Assembly: GCA_964006375.1 (NCBI GenBank)
Contig: OZ023269.1
Coordinates: 131,618,809-131,682,808, forward strand
Reading direction: 5' to 3'
Length of the DNA stretch: 64,000 nucleotides
From: Tillus elongatus
Lineage: Eukaryota; Arthropoda; Insecta; Coleoptera; Cleridae
A model generated the notes under the pieces. It was not told where the DNA came from. It searched no databases and saw only the letters and a list, made by a program, of their open reading frames with translations. The translations under genes were made by a program, and so were the position numbers. The stretch's first letter is position 1; the number at the start of each line of letters is the position of its first letter. Below are positions 34,765 to 45,099 of this stretch, piece after piece.

Positions 34765-35325
34765 TGATTTGACCGTCCCCTCTTCATGCACTTTTCGATT
34801 TCTTCACCATTTCTTTGGTTCCATACTTTTTTGCTTTCAACGTTTTTGTTTTATCATAATTTTAATTTGTTTGTATCTACTGCATGCTCCTTCATTCTTA
34901 ATATTTCTTTACCTGATAGGCTCTTGTATTAACTTTAGTACACTGATTGAAGATTGAAACCTGCGATGAGCACTGATAAGTGTAATTTGGAAAACCCAAT
35001 ACATCATAATACAGTTTTCAGACCTGACAATCGGTAGATGTGCGAATGGTGTAAACACCACAGTCGAGGTACCAACATCACACACAGACCCGACGATTGT
35101 TTCGGTGACAAAGTTAACGTCATCAGAGGGATGAATTAACTTTAGTATTTCTGATATTATCCAGTGTTTTGTATATGGTATTAGTTTCTTCTTGCGTAAC
35201 TTTTTTTTCGCATCTACATTTACACCGCTTTCTCATGTTTGTTCACGCAAATTCCACTGCATCTTTTAATTTGTGTAGATTCCATGTCCTTATTGTATTT
35301 TCTCTTTGTTAATGCATTTTTTGGG
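34765..35325 (-). pseudogene. RTE-like LINE (family R) linker fragment split by a G repeat
   Basis: 34765-34940 matches 8813-8960 (ttcttcaccatttctttggt). 35135-35325 continues upstream on the minus strand with KHWIISEILKLI-type residues, the KPWMT-E-L-L block between endonuclease and RT. The insertion at 34941-35134 has a 13-bp target duplication. Confidence 0.6.
34941..35134. mobile_element. G repeat, complete-looking 194-bp copy with 13-bp target duplication
   Basis: Flanked by attaactttagta at 34928-34940 and 35135-35147. It contains cctgcgatgagcactgataa, cccgacgattgtttcggtga and caaagttaacgtcatcagag. There is no coding potential and no clear tRNA-like head. A duplication of this length fits LINE-mediated insertion. 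Confidence 0.8.
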
Positions 35326-36500
35326 CTATGCCAGTACCAGATTATGGTATATCTGTAGGTACCAGGATATGAGTACCTGGAGCTCAACAAATTTCTGTGA
35401 CATTTTTTAGTGATGATAGTAATGTAATAATGATGATACCTTCCTGTAACCACTGGTGCTTTCCATGTTTATCGTTTTCTTTTGAGTACTTGAAAGATTG
35501 TGTTCGTTATAATTAGACCATTCCATCTCAAATGAAAACTTAAATTGCCCTCAAAAATTCTGATTCTTTTACGTATTTCTTTGGTAAATATCTTAAAAGA
35601 AATAAGTTTTATAAAAATTTACTACCATAATGTACTTGTTGCATCTAAACTTTTTTGCCTTCTTAAGCAAAGTACTTAAGATTATTTTTCTTTTATCTGT
35701 AATTTAACATTTGCATAAACGTGATTGGTCTGAAAACGAGCCTGTTTTTAGTTTACTGTGTGGTTATCATTTAATAAATCCGCTGCTTTTTTAACTGTAA
35801 TTTCTTATAAAAGTTTAAAATAAAATTTCCATTTATTTTCACCTTGTTCTCCAGTGAAATAAATTAAAACTCTTGAGTTATCTTGCTCTATCTTATAATG
35901 AATAATGAACTTCCTCTCATCTTTGTAAGCTTCAGTCTAATATGTATTTTATAATAACGGAGTAATTGCTTTGTTAATTTTAATAATCGCGCTGAGGTTT
36001 ACGGTAGTGAATTGAAGTTCAGGCCATGCGTTCACAATTTATTCATTTATTCATGTTATAAATAATGGTTTGAGGGTAAGGAACAAAGGTAAATATGCTG
36101 CGGAATATGTGGATGTTCTAAGAGGGAATATAGATCAAAATAATAAGATTTGCTCTAAAATATTCATAATTTACATAACCCAATTGATTCCTATGTATAT
36201 ACAGGGCCTTTTTAAGTCTCAGTATATGTTAAGATTTCCATAATAATAATTTTGCCATTCTAAGATAAATTTGCAATTAATTTACGACAATCATTTTAGA
36301 TATTAACAAGAATAATAAAAAGATTTTCTAAACATTTTCTTCAAATAAGAACTAGTTTATGTCTGTGACATTTTTTTTTTTTTTTGGTACAGAAGAACAG
36401 CTTTTTATGAAATTTCTAATCCGCGCCATTTTATATCCTTTGGGTAAATTCGTAGTTACTAATTTTATTCATGAAATACTGTTTCATTTCTTCAAAACAT
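35326..36500. other. A+T-rich DNA with one decayed T-type terminal motif
   Basis: At 35616-35656 aatttactaccataatgtac and ttgttgcatctaaac resemble the T hairpin terminus with substitutions. Otherwise no ORF or repeat is supported; a 66-codon frame at 36359-36559 runs into the satellite. Confidence 0.55.
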
Positions 36501-36501
36501 C

Positions 36502-37374
36502 ATATTATCAAAAAATCCATAACATATTGCCGCAAAGGGTTGCCAGATGTTTTGGCTGAATTTCCCCATTCCAAGTTTTAGGAATCCCCAACATTCAAAA
36601 GTTTTTCAGAAAAATCCCCAAAGACTAGATAAAGATATTAGTCTTAAGACTCTGGGGGCTGTTAGGACCCCTATGATATCACCAAAAAATCCATAAGATA
36701 TTGCCGTAAAGGGTTGCCAGATGTTTTGGCTGAATTTCCCCATTCCAAGTTTTAGGAATCCCCAAAATTCAAAAGTTTTTCAGAAAAATCCCCAAAGACT
36801 AGATAAAGATATTAGTCTTAAGACTCCGGGGGCTGTTAGGACCCCTATGATATTACCAAAAAATCCATAAGATATTGCCGTAAAGGGTTGCCAGATGTTT
36901 TGGCTGAATTTCCCCATTCCAAGTTTTAGGAATCCCCAAAATTCAAAAGTTTTTCAGAAAAATCCCCAAAGACTAGATAAAGATATTAGTCTTAAGAGTC
37001 TGGGGGCTGTTAGGACCCCTATGATATCACCAAAAAATCCATAAGATATTGCCGTAAAGGGTTGCCAGATGTTTTGGCTGAATTTCCCCATTCCAAGTTT
37101 TAGGAATCCCCAAAATTCAAAAGTTTTTCAGAAAAATCCCCAAAGACTAGATAAAGATATTAGTCTTAAGACTCCGGGGGCTGCTAGGACCCCTATGATA
37201 TCACCAAAAAATCCATAAGATATTGCCGTAAAGGGTTGCCAGATGTTTTGGCTGAATTTCCCCATTCCAAGTTTTAGGAATCCCCAAAATTCAAAAGTTT
37301 TTCAGAAAAATCCCCAAAGACTAGATAAAGATATTAGTCTTAAGACTCTGGGGGCTGTTAGGACCCCTATGATA
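36502..37374. repeat. 174-bp satellite, five head-to-tail monomers
   Basis: The landmark tgccagatgttttggctgaa starts at 36541, 36715, 36889, 37063 and 37237, exactly 174 bp apart each time. Monomers 2 to 5 differ at only a few sites (actctggggg versus actccggggg, gctgttagg versus gctgctagg). Monomer 1 is slightly more divergent at its start. Monomer length is in the nucleosomal range. Confidence 0.97.
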
Positions 37375-37528
37375 CAGCAAAGTGCAGTACGAAGATAGAC
37401 AGTCGTGTTTCTATCTGGCCTCTCCATGTAGTCCTTCGCTTGTCTACAGCCATTGACCGACCTCCAGTCCATCTATTTAGGGTGTCGGAGACCACCTTCG
37501 TACTTATGCCCTGTACAGGCTCCGGGGC

Positions 37529-37530
<2 letters not shown>
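37375..37530 (-). mobile_element. LINE family P, copy 1: short fragment
   Basis: agtcgtgtttctatctggcc, gtccttcgcttgtc and ggagaccaccttcgtactta match 45255-45370, where the reading frames show an RNase H-type tail. It lies directly between the satellite and a (TA)n array. Confidence 0.72.

Positions 37531-37613
<83 letters not shown>
37531..37613. repeat. (TA)n microsatellite
   Basis: About 41 TA units, adjoining the presumed left end of ITm-3. Confidence 0.97.
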
Positions 37614-37616
<3 letters not shown>

Positions 37617-37954
37617 TGTGAAACACACTTAGGGAATAAAATTCATTATTCAGCAAAAAATAGTTTTTGTGGAAAACGCTGAGACACTTGAAGTTTAATT
37701 TGTCTTATAATCATAGTTAAAAAAAACTCCCACTCTTTTACCCCCACCACTTTATCCATTTAAAAAAAATAGCAACCCTACATTTTTTATCACAATTCGA
37801 TGGATCACATTTTTCTGAATGCGGAGATACCCCATATGTGTGGTCTAATATTACAGTTTTTAACACAGGGTGGAAATTTAATACCGGAAAATTAAAACTA
37901 AACAGTTAACCCTGAAGTTAAAGTTTCGAAAATAAACTTAATAAAAACGTCCCT

Positions 37955-38045
37955 TTCTTATAATAATTGTTGAAAATGTTCCCCATTCACTTGCACACGG
38001 CGAAATAATCTGCTCTGGAATTCTTCACTGACTCTTATCTTAAAT
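37955..38045 (-). repeat. Inverted copy of the ITm-3 transposase C-terminal coding end
   Basis: The minus strand reads EEFQSRLFRRVQVNGEHFQQ then LL and a stop, matching 39222-39308 (QFQSRLFRCVQVNGEHFEQA). The two copies are inverse complements at roughly 85-90% identity. Confidence 0.85.
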
Positions 38046-38234
38046 TTCTTATCTTGTCTTTGATCTAAAACGTACTTGGTATCATTAATTGTTTCGTATT
38101 AACTACCAATTTTTGCAGTGTGAAAGATGAAATTTAACAGTTCTGTTTTATTTTGTGGTGTCTTGAATGCACGGTCTCCTAATAAGTTAGTCGTAATTTT
38201 GTTCCGATAATTTCAATTAATTTTTGGTCTAATA

Positions 38235-39310
38235 ATGCGATACTTAACTGAAAGTCTCCAAACAGAAATATTAATGATGATTGGGTATGTTGATATGTGT
38301 AGAACACAGGCACAAGTTGTTAACCTATTTAATGAAAAACATCAAGATTTGCCCCCGCCAACCCAGGGAACTGTGCCTAGGATACATTCACAGTTTCGTG
38401 ATTATGGACACGTTAAACCACTACCTAGGACACCCAAGTTTGTTGAAGAAGATGTAAAACTCAATATTTTATTGACTTTTCAAGAAGATACAGGAACTTC
38501 TAGCCGTCGAGTTGCACGTGAAAATGATGTTAGTCAATCAACAGTTTTAAGGTGTCTCATAAACGAAAAAATGCATCCGTATAAACTACAACACGTTCAA
38601 GAGTTGATTGACGGTGATTCTGATAGAATACTGCAATTTTGTGAACAACTGCTGGACATGTTACATAGAAATGTTATTTCTTCTGCTGACGTTTTGTTAT
38701 CCGATGAAGCAACAATCTTTTGAATGGCGGTGTAAACAGGCACAATTGCAGATACTGGGCTGCCGAAAACCCCCACTGGATGCGACACACACTCGGCGTC
38801 CTCAGAAGTTGAACGTTTGGGCTGGTATCATTGGTGATCACGTAGTTGGACCTGTTTTTATAGAAAATCTAAGCGATCCAAGATATTTAGAAATGCTAAG
38901 AGAACAGGTTGTCCCAATGTTAGCAGAAATGTAGTGTAACCTAATATTCCCTATGAAAGGATATCGTTTCAACAAGACGGTGCACCGCCCCACTTTGTAC
39001 TTCAAGCACGGGAGTATTTACACGAAGTCTTTCCACAAAGATGGATTGGACGAAGAGGTTTCGTAGAATGGCCCGCTAGATCATCAGATATTAGACCTCT
39101 TGATTTCTTTTTGTGGGAAAAGCTTAAAAACAGAGTACATAAAAGGCATCCTGCTGATTTAGATGATTTGAAAATAAAAAATAACAACATAAATTATGAA
39201 CGTAACGCCTGACGTGTTGAACAGAGTTAGGAAACAATTCCAGAGCAGATTATTTCGTTGTGTGCAAGTGAATGGAGAACATTTTGAACAAGCCCTGAAT
39301 TCATTATAAG
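38235..39310 (+). pseudogene. ITm-3 DD41D transposase, several frameshifts
   Basis: It opens at ATG 38235 (MRYLTESLQTEILMMIGY). A helix-turn-helix part (TQGTVPRIHSQFRDYG) and a second DNA-binding part (VSQSTVLRCLINEK) precede the first catalytic Asp, LLSDEAT, near 38700. Frameshifts follow at about 38716 (GGVNRHNCRYW in the shifted frame) and about 38785 (QKLNVWAGIIGDHVVG), and a stop at 38932. The next frame has FQQDGAPPHF (second Asp) and RSSDIRPLDFFLW (third Asp). The spacing is 41 residues, as in ITm-1. A last shift at about 39200 leads to NGEHFEQALNSL and the stop. It is inactive but belongs to the same DD41D group as ITm-1. Confidence 0.88.
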
Positions 39311-39419
39311 TAAAATCAACTTGCTTGTTAAGGTATGTAATAGCAATATAGTTACTTATAATGAATTGAGGATTCTGTATCACAAATTTCCAAGATATCG
39401 GCTTGTGGAGTATAGTGTT

Positions 39420-39790
39420 GAACCCATTGGAGTACTTCGAGTTTGTTTTGGAAAAGGAACTAAGTGTTCGATGAATGTTCTACAAATTCTGGTGTTTATT
39501 CTTGATAATCTCATGGATTTGAGATAGAGGCATATTAGATAATAAGGAAACGATGTCAAAACTAACAAGGAAGTCATTTTGATAAATGGTGCCATTATGA
39601 AGAAGATCAATAAAATGAATCGATGTTTTGGCGTAGAATATAGCTTTCTCTAGGAATCGCTGGAGAGTTTTGGGTAAATGTTTTGAGAATTTTTGTATCG
39701 GTAACCGGTGGGCAGTAACGATGGGGCGAAGATGGACATGAGGCTTATAGATTTTCGGGAGACCGTATTTTCTAGCGATGTGAGAGGGTT
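39420..39790 (-). pseudogene. Penelope-like element reverse transcriptase fragment
   Basis: The minus strand from 39790 reads YGLPKIYKPHVHLRPIVTAH then FIDLL and NDFLVSFDIVSLLSNMPL. The G-L-P-K-I-H/Y-K...L-R-P-I and S-F-D-V/I-x-S-L motifs are typical of Penelope-like reverse transcriptases. The remainder (catalytic Y-x-D-D, GIY-YIG endonuclease) is not visible. A relic. Confidence 0.75.
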
Positions 39791-39834
39791 TTTAGCGGCA
39801 ACCAGTTCTTTTTTATGTCAACTCAGCCCAGACA

Positions 39835-40700
39835 TGAAATAATATAATATCTATATGAGGCTTTGATTTTTGTATGTATCGATTGAGAACATTGCGCCTA
39901 TGTTACCGAAATAATTCAGCAGTTTTATTAAATATATTATAACGACATGCATGTTGTTGCGACATATTTTTTCCTGTGATCTATGTATGAACTTTGACAT
40001 AGCCGACTGTATGATTAAAAATTGATTTAGATGTCACAAGAAAAAGCTTAAAGGTATGTGCATCAAAATGTGCACTGCGTAGTGAATGATAAAGCGTCTA
40101 TGTTTCTGGCTTTAATGAAGAACCGTGCATACATTTCTGTTTGAAATTTGTGCAGTTTTTTTCATGAAAATAAAATAAAAGCAGTAACCACTCAAATTTC
40201 CAACATACCAGACGTATAGTCAATAAACATACAAGTTGATGGGATTACACAGAAGCCGAAAGGCTCAGTGCCTCAGTTATTTATGAGCGTATATCACTAC
40301 TAAAAAATGAGACGTCTTGTCACAAAAGTTTCTACTCTGTACATCGCCCTCTCATTCCCGTTTGTCTCTCAAAACACTTATACTTTTTTATGATACACGT
40401 AGCGTAGGTTTTTCTTTTATTTGAAGACCCTCAACATATCAAGGTGCATTCACTACTGACGAAAATACTTCCGGTGGGTGTACGATTATACTGTATAAGA
40501 AATGATTTCATGAAAGAGAGCCATGAAATAAAACGTTGACGAGCAAATGATAGAACTAGAGGAGCGCCTCGAGTCAAAATATATTGAAGATCACAAAATA
40601 AAAGACAGAGATATCGTTAGGTCACAGAACAAGGCCAGGTTACCTTTATAAAATTGTAGATACAACTCCAAAGAAAATATGTATATTTACAGTTTAAAAT
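39835..40700. other. A+T-rich DNA, nothing recognised
   Basis: No ORF, tandem repeat or tRNA-like fold noted. Confidence 0.6.
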
Positions 40701-40703
40701 GAC

Positions 40704-42476
40704 CCGATGCGGCAAGTGCGTTACGGTAGAGTTTTCGTAAGAATTTGATTGGATTTAAAAACACAACTACAGATGATTCAGAACTATGGGATCAAACTGC
40801 TAATGGCGATTCACCGCCACCAGTGAGGACATTTGAATAAAATAACCTATTCCCGAGAATGTCTTCCTAAGCCACTACGGCACTATGCCGCTTTGAGACA
40901 CCATTCATTAAAAATGTGCTTACCGGAGTTTTTGTGTATTTTATTACTGAATTTCCTTTAAAAAAAATCACTAACGAGGAGATCTCGACTTTTGAATTTT
41001 GAAAAAAATTGTTCAAATGAGCGCGAACTAGGCCCCCTAGAACACATATCCGGGGTCAGATTCAATTTTTATATTTTATATGTTTATATATATAATGTAT
41101 CACACCGATAACTCAAAAAATAATGGGCCGATTTTAATAAAATCTGGTAAGTAAATTATTTTTACAAGTGGCTTGGATAATTCCGTTAGCCAGGAAAATC
41201 GGACCAGTCTTTCCGGGAAAATTTTAGGTTTTCTTTTGAACAAAATTCATATCTCCGGAAATTTTACTTAATAAAGCAAAACTTTAGTGCCACTAAAAGT
41301 CAGAGAAGACTCAATACCAAAATATTGTACGTATTAAACAAAATCTATTAAATATTACAGACAACGTTTATCTTTTCATGGCGCAAAATGTCCAAGGAGT
41401 ACCAGAAAGATTACTTTGAAACTTTTATGATTTTTCTCCTGTAAATGTCAAACTGGAGATTTGAAACGTGACAATTAGTATAAGTGTTGTGGTTTATAAA
41501 TGGTAAATATTGCATAAAATGTATATTAGAATGTTCTAGATTTATGCTACACTTCTCATTTGTTGAAATAGTTGCAAAATCTGCCTCTAAAGACCTTACA
41601 TATTACAAGTAAATAACTTAAGACCATTATAGGTTATCTAACTTTCATTGCAGTCTGATAGAAGGCTTACAGTGGTGTAATTGTTAAATGCATTGCTGAT
41701 GAGCGAAGGGACCCCGGTTCAAATCTTACGCTGACTGAATTTCTCTTTTAACTTTTTTTAAAACTTTTTTTCGCCTTTGATTCAATTTTAACGTTACCTC
41801 ATCAGATTGTGTAATTCCAATATTTTTTTAGCGAATTTTTGTTGAAAATAAAAGATACGCACTTTTAAGACTTAATTCAAGTTTAACTGCAGCTGTTGTT
41901 GCCCTTAGTTGGTAAAACCGTTCCACAGTTAACATAGATGTAAGAGATTTGTAACATCAGAAGAGGTTGTTTTCTTCTCTACAACCGGATTAAATTTTTA
42001 CAGCATCCACACGCAAAATAATTTTCTCTGTGAAGCCACAGAAAAAGTATCTAGTTCTGTATTTAGACCAGATTTTGAATATTCTTTAATTTATTTAATT
42101 TATTTCTATTAGCTAATTTACTTGTACAAAATGTTCTTTTAATAGCGAATTTTTTATAAATGAGTCTAATGAATTTTCTTTGAAGAAACATTCATGGGCA
42201 ATTTTTGTATGAAAAGTTATTCAATTGATGAAACATTTTTTAATGAAATTCGTTAAGAATAAGGTTTAAATGGATTTTCATGCAAACAAATATTTTTTGA
42301 AATTTTAATTACAGATTAGGTATATAATTTGAATTTTTTGTATTCTTTTAGCAAAATTTTGTATAAAAAATATTTAGCCAAATTTGATGCCTGCTTTCAT
42401 TAAAAAAGGCTTATTTGCCATTAAAAACATTTTGATAAAAATTCACTACCATAACGCACTTGCTGCGTCCAGATTT
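40704..42476 (+). repeat. T repeat, copy 8: most complete uninterrupted copy
   Basis: The left end is a reverse-orientation hairpin motif, gatgcggcaagtgcgttacg followed by gtagagttttc (40707-40738). The order is: left block (actaacgaggagatctcgac), a very short TA core at 41090-41096, right block (tatcacaccgataactcaaa), ttagtgccactaaaagtcag, tRNA-like module (41670-41736), acgttacctcatcagattgt, ggtaaaaccgttccacagtt, and a forward hairpin motif at 42437-42474 (ttcactaccataacgcactt). The two ends are inverse to each other. There is no coding capacity. Confidence 0.75.
41670..41736 (+). other. tRNA-like module inside T repeat 8
   Basis: cagtggtgtaattgttaaat at the box A position, and ggttcaaatct at 41716-41726 matching box B in most positions. 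It is homologous to 27780-27846. Confidence 0.5.
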
Positions 42477-42530
42477 TTTATTTTTAGGTTTTGAACATTA
42501 TCTACAGCAATTATTGTAAATTAAAAAATA

Positions 42531-42730
42531 CTGAGGCAGAAAGTGCGTTGTGGCAATGAATCAGGTAAAAGAAGTACTGACGCAGCAAGTGCGTTATGAT
42601 AACGACTAAGGTAGGGACGAATTTTAAAATTGTGATGCAGCAAGTGTGTTATGCTAACGAATAAGACATCACTATGTACTATGGAAGAAAATGTTGACGC
42701 AGCACGCCGATTACGGTAACGAATAAGATA
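42531..42730 (-). repeat. Array of four hairpin motifs next to T copy 8
   Basis: Four imperfect copies start at about 42533 (gaggcagaaagtgcgttgtg), 42577 (gacgcagcaagtgcgttatg), 42638 (gatgcagcaagtgtgttatg) and 42694 (gacgcagcacgccgattacg), each followed by a -taacga- string. All are in reverse orientation to the T end at 42437-42474. Spacing is about 45-60 bp. Confidence 0.78.
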
Positions 42731-42823
42731 TCAATATGTAACAATTTTGCTAATAAATTACAAAATACGAACGATTTATTTAGTATTACTTGATTTTGTC
42801 ACACCTACTTCAAATGTCTGTTT

Positions 42824-43168
42824 TTGTTTCTTTAACGTCGGCCTATTTCCGCGACTATGGCCAATCACCGACGCCAGGGAGCAATGTCATCTCACTATCC
42901 TGGAAATGTTGCCGAACTACTGCCTTTCTGTGAGGAGGGTAGGGATCTTTAACGTGCCCAACATCGCGTGGACACGGGAGCGACTGCTTCACGCCCCCTC
43001 CGAAGGGCGGAACGTGCAGACATTCAACTTACTAAAATACAATGTCAGAACCTCGGTTGATGTTAATGTTACAGTTTGTACTGAAAAGTGAAAGGAGAAC
43101 CCTGGGATCGAACCCAGTACCCTTCGGTTCAGAGGCACACGTTGTTGCTCCTGAACCACCGAGGCTCT
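42824..43168 (-). mobile_element. SINE-C, full-length copy
   Basis: On the minus strand the tRNA-like head runs from about 43168 (gcctcggtggttcaggagca) with box B gggttcgatccc at about 43100-43111. The body has aagttgaatgtctgcacgtt, cacgttaaagatccctaccc and cctggcgtcggtgattggcc, ending ccgacgttaaagaaacaaaa at the left. About 345 bp. The tRNA head is not a functional gene, because the acceptor stem is not maintained. Confidence 0.88.
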
Positions 43169-43339
43169 ACCTACATAAAATAGAAGTTAATTTTTAAAAT
43201 ATACGCGGCGTTGTAATTACTTTTTTATTACTTAAGTTTATTGCTTATTTCCGTAGTTTCTACATTACTAATTAAAATACTTTTAATTTTTTTCTAATAG
43301 GAATAAGTTAAATATAATTAAGAACTATAACAATTTTTT

Positions 43340-43450
43340 TCAGATATAACGGGAATTAATTTGGGAGTACCTCAGGGTTCTTTTCATGAACCTGTATGAA
43401 TTTTGCTTTTTATTAATATTACTGATCTATCTGATGGTTTTGCTATTTTG
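43340..43450 (+). pseudogene. LINE reverse transcriptase motif B remnant
   Basis: INLGVPQGSFHEPV, a stop, ILLFINITDLS resembles the GVPQGS-x-L-x-P-x-L-F-x-x-Y-I-N-D-L motif B region. It is too short to assign to a family. Confidence 0.45.
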
Positions 43451-43459
43451 ATAGATCTT

Positions 43460-44440
43460 ATCTCGTATTTCTGAAAAAGTGCAGTTTAATTTTATGAGTT
43501 TTATAAGTGATTGACGAATTAATCTTTTATTGCGAAGGATTTTTTCAGAAATAATATGAGCTGATCTGGAATATGTGAGGACCCGTTTCTTGGAACTGTC
43601 TCGTTTTTGCTTTGTAACAAAATCAATGATTTCACTCCTCATTTTTTTAATGAATTTCTCTGTTTTGGAAGCTCAAAGTTTGATTTTTAATTAGCTTTCT
43701 AACCAATTGTTGGATTTTATTTTATTATAACTAACAAGTTGAGTTGTCTTTTGGTTAACTCTATGGATACTATTTAAAAGTTATTTACCTGGTTTAACTT
43801 TATAGGTAAATTTTATAGTTTCGTGTTGAAACTTTTGTAGTTCTTTAGCCACAAGCTTATTCGTTTTCTAAAAGTAATATAATAAGGTAATTCGAGAATT
43901 TATTATTTTTTCTGCAATCCAAGATCGATATACACATATAAAATGTTTTACTATGTTTCATATATTTCTAACAGTTTTTTAAATAACCTTCAATAGAGCC
44001 ACCAAGGAGTTGTTAAGTTTTTCTCTCAATCACATTTTACATATTTTGAGTCTATAATCTTTTAATTCAAAGTAAAATTAGTGGCATTTATAATTACTGG
44101 TACCATGGCGTATAATATGTCACATTGTCGTCATCGATACTTTTTATCATGTATTTATTATTAGTCTGTTCTAAAAGGGAAGGAGAGTAAATTCACAGTT
44201 AACTGGCTGCCATTATCTATTTACGCCCCATATATTGTAATTTTATATGTATATAAATAAAGAGTCGCCCATCACTGACAGGTATTGTTGGATATATTTA
44301 ACAGTGTCATTTTTATACAGGAGTCGTTACGTTCAAAACGAAGTGATCTAAATCTCATTTTTATGTTAATTCGTTTGATTGATTCTTCGTCGGCAGTTGA
44401 TTACAGTGCAAATTATGATAAGCCACGAAATAGTTTCCTG
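43460..44440. other. A+T-rich DNA, nothing recognised
   Basis: A 71-codon minus-strand frame at 43427-43642 overlaps the preceding LINE remnant and shows no domain. No tandem repeat noted. Confidence 0.55.
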
Positions 44441-44454
44441 AAGACGCTGTATTA

Positions 44455-44656
44455 AAGGTAAGATGCTTACTGGCAATTAGGCCACTGCTGACCCTTTTTG
44501 CTCATCTAAACTAACCTACCCTCCACCTTGAGCTCGACCTCAACGACGACAGTGATTTTGAAAAATCATCCGCCGCCGGTGAGGCTCGAACCGTCGTCCC
44601 CCGAGTCCGTATTGGAAAGTATGAATCGACTTTCCCGCACGGCCACGGAGGCGCTT
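44455..44656 (-). mobile_element. SINE-B, copy 2
   Basis: Flanked by a perfect 14-bp duplication aagacgctgtatta at 44441-44454 and 44657-44670. On the minus strand it has gcgcctccgtggccgtg, box B-like ggttcgagcc, ctcaaggtggagggtaggtt and a short ctttaa tail. Homologous to 7502-7694. Confidence 0.92.
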
Positions 44657-44689
44657 AAGACGCTGTATTATCTCAAGGTGAGGACAAAT

Positions 44690-45095
44690 AAAATTAGTGC
44701 GAATTTAATTTAAAATAACTTTTTTATAGTAAGAAACCATAACTGCATTATTTAGAAGATATATACAGTATATATGCAAAATAGTTCACAAATAAACACC
44801 ATCACAATCTACTAGCTATGTCGCCCTGTCATCGGTTACCATTGACTTTTTGTCGCTTTTATCAGTTCTTTTTATTCGGTTGTAGTAGTAGTAGTAGTAC
44901 TAGCAGCAGCAATGGTGGGGAGCTTTTTGCCAACCCCGGGATCCTGCAACCATGCCCTTCTCCTCCTCGGTTTCGTCACCAAACCTCCTCGACCTATAAA
45001 TGAAGATCATGGCGGTTTTCTATTGGACGGCTCTTACTTAGCTCCTCTGTAGAGTCCTAGAATCAAATTCGTAGACTATCAAAAGCCTCACATTC
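44690..45095. other. Unassigned DNA with a short trinucleotide tract
   Basis: Around 44881-44910 there is tagtagtagtagtagtacta then gcagcagcaa. The surrounding sequence is more GC-rich than average for the window but shows no supported gene. Confidence 0.5.
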
Positions 45096-45099
45096 TCAC

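Larger units (their letters stand above)
37614..39312 (+). mobile_element. ITm-3: decayed Tc1/mariner (DD41D) element lacking its right end
   Basis: The transposase relic occupies 38235-39310. To its left, 37955-38045 is an inverted copy of the transposase C-terminal coding end, which I read as the inner part of a long left terminal repeat (37614 to about 38045, about 430 bp as in ITm-1). The corresponding right repeat stops at about 39312, where unrelated sequence and a Penelope-like fragment begin. The left terminus is placed next to the TA array by inference. Confidence 0.72.

Noticed and set aside
36502..37374. Possible tandem gene or protein repeat
   Set aside because: Frames contain stops within each 174-bp monomer. 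It is non-coding satellite DNA.
43090..43165. tRNA gene on the minus strand (also 24640-24715, 49285-49360 and 61665-61735)
   Set aside because: Boxes A and B are good, but each is joined to a conserved SINE body and recurs with it, and acceptor stems are not maintained. I treat them as SINE heads.
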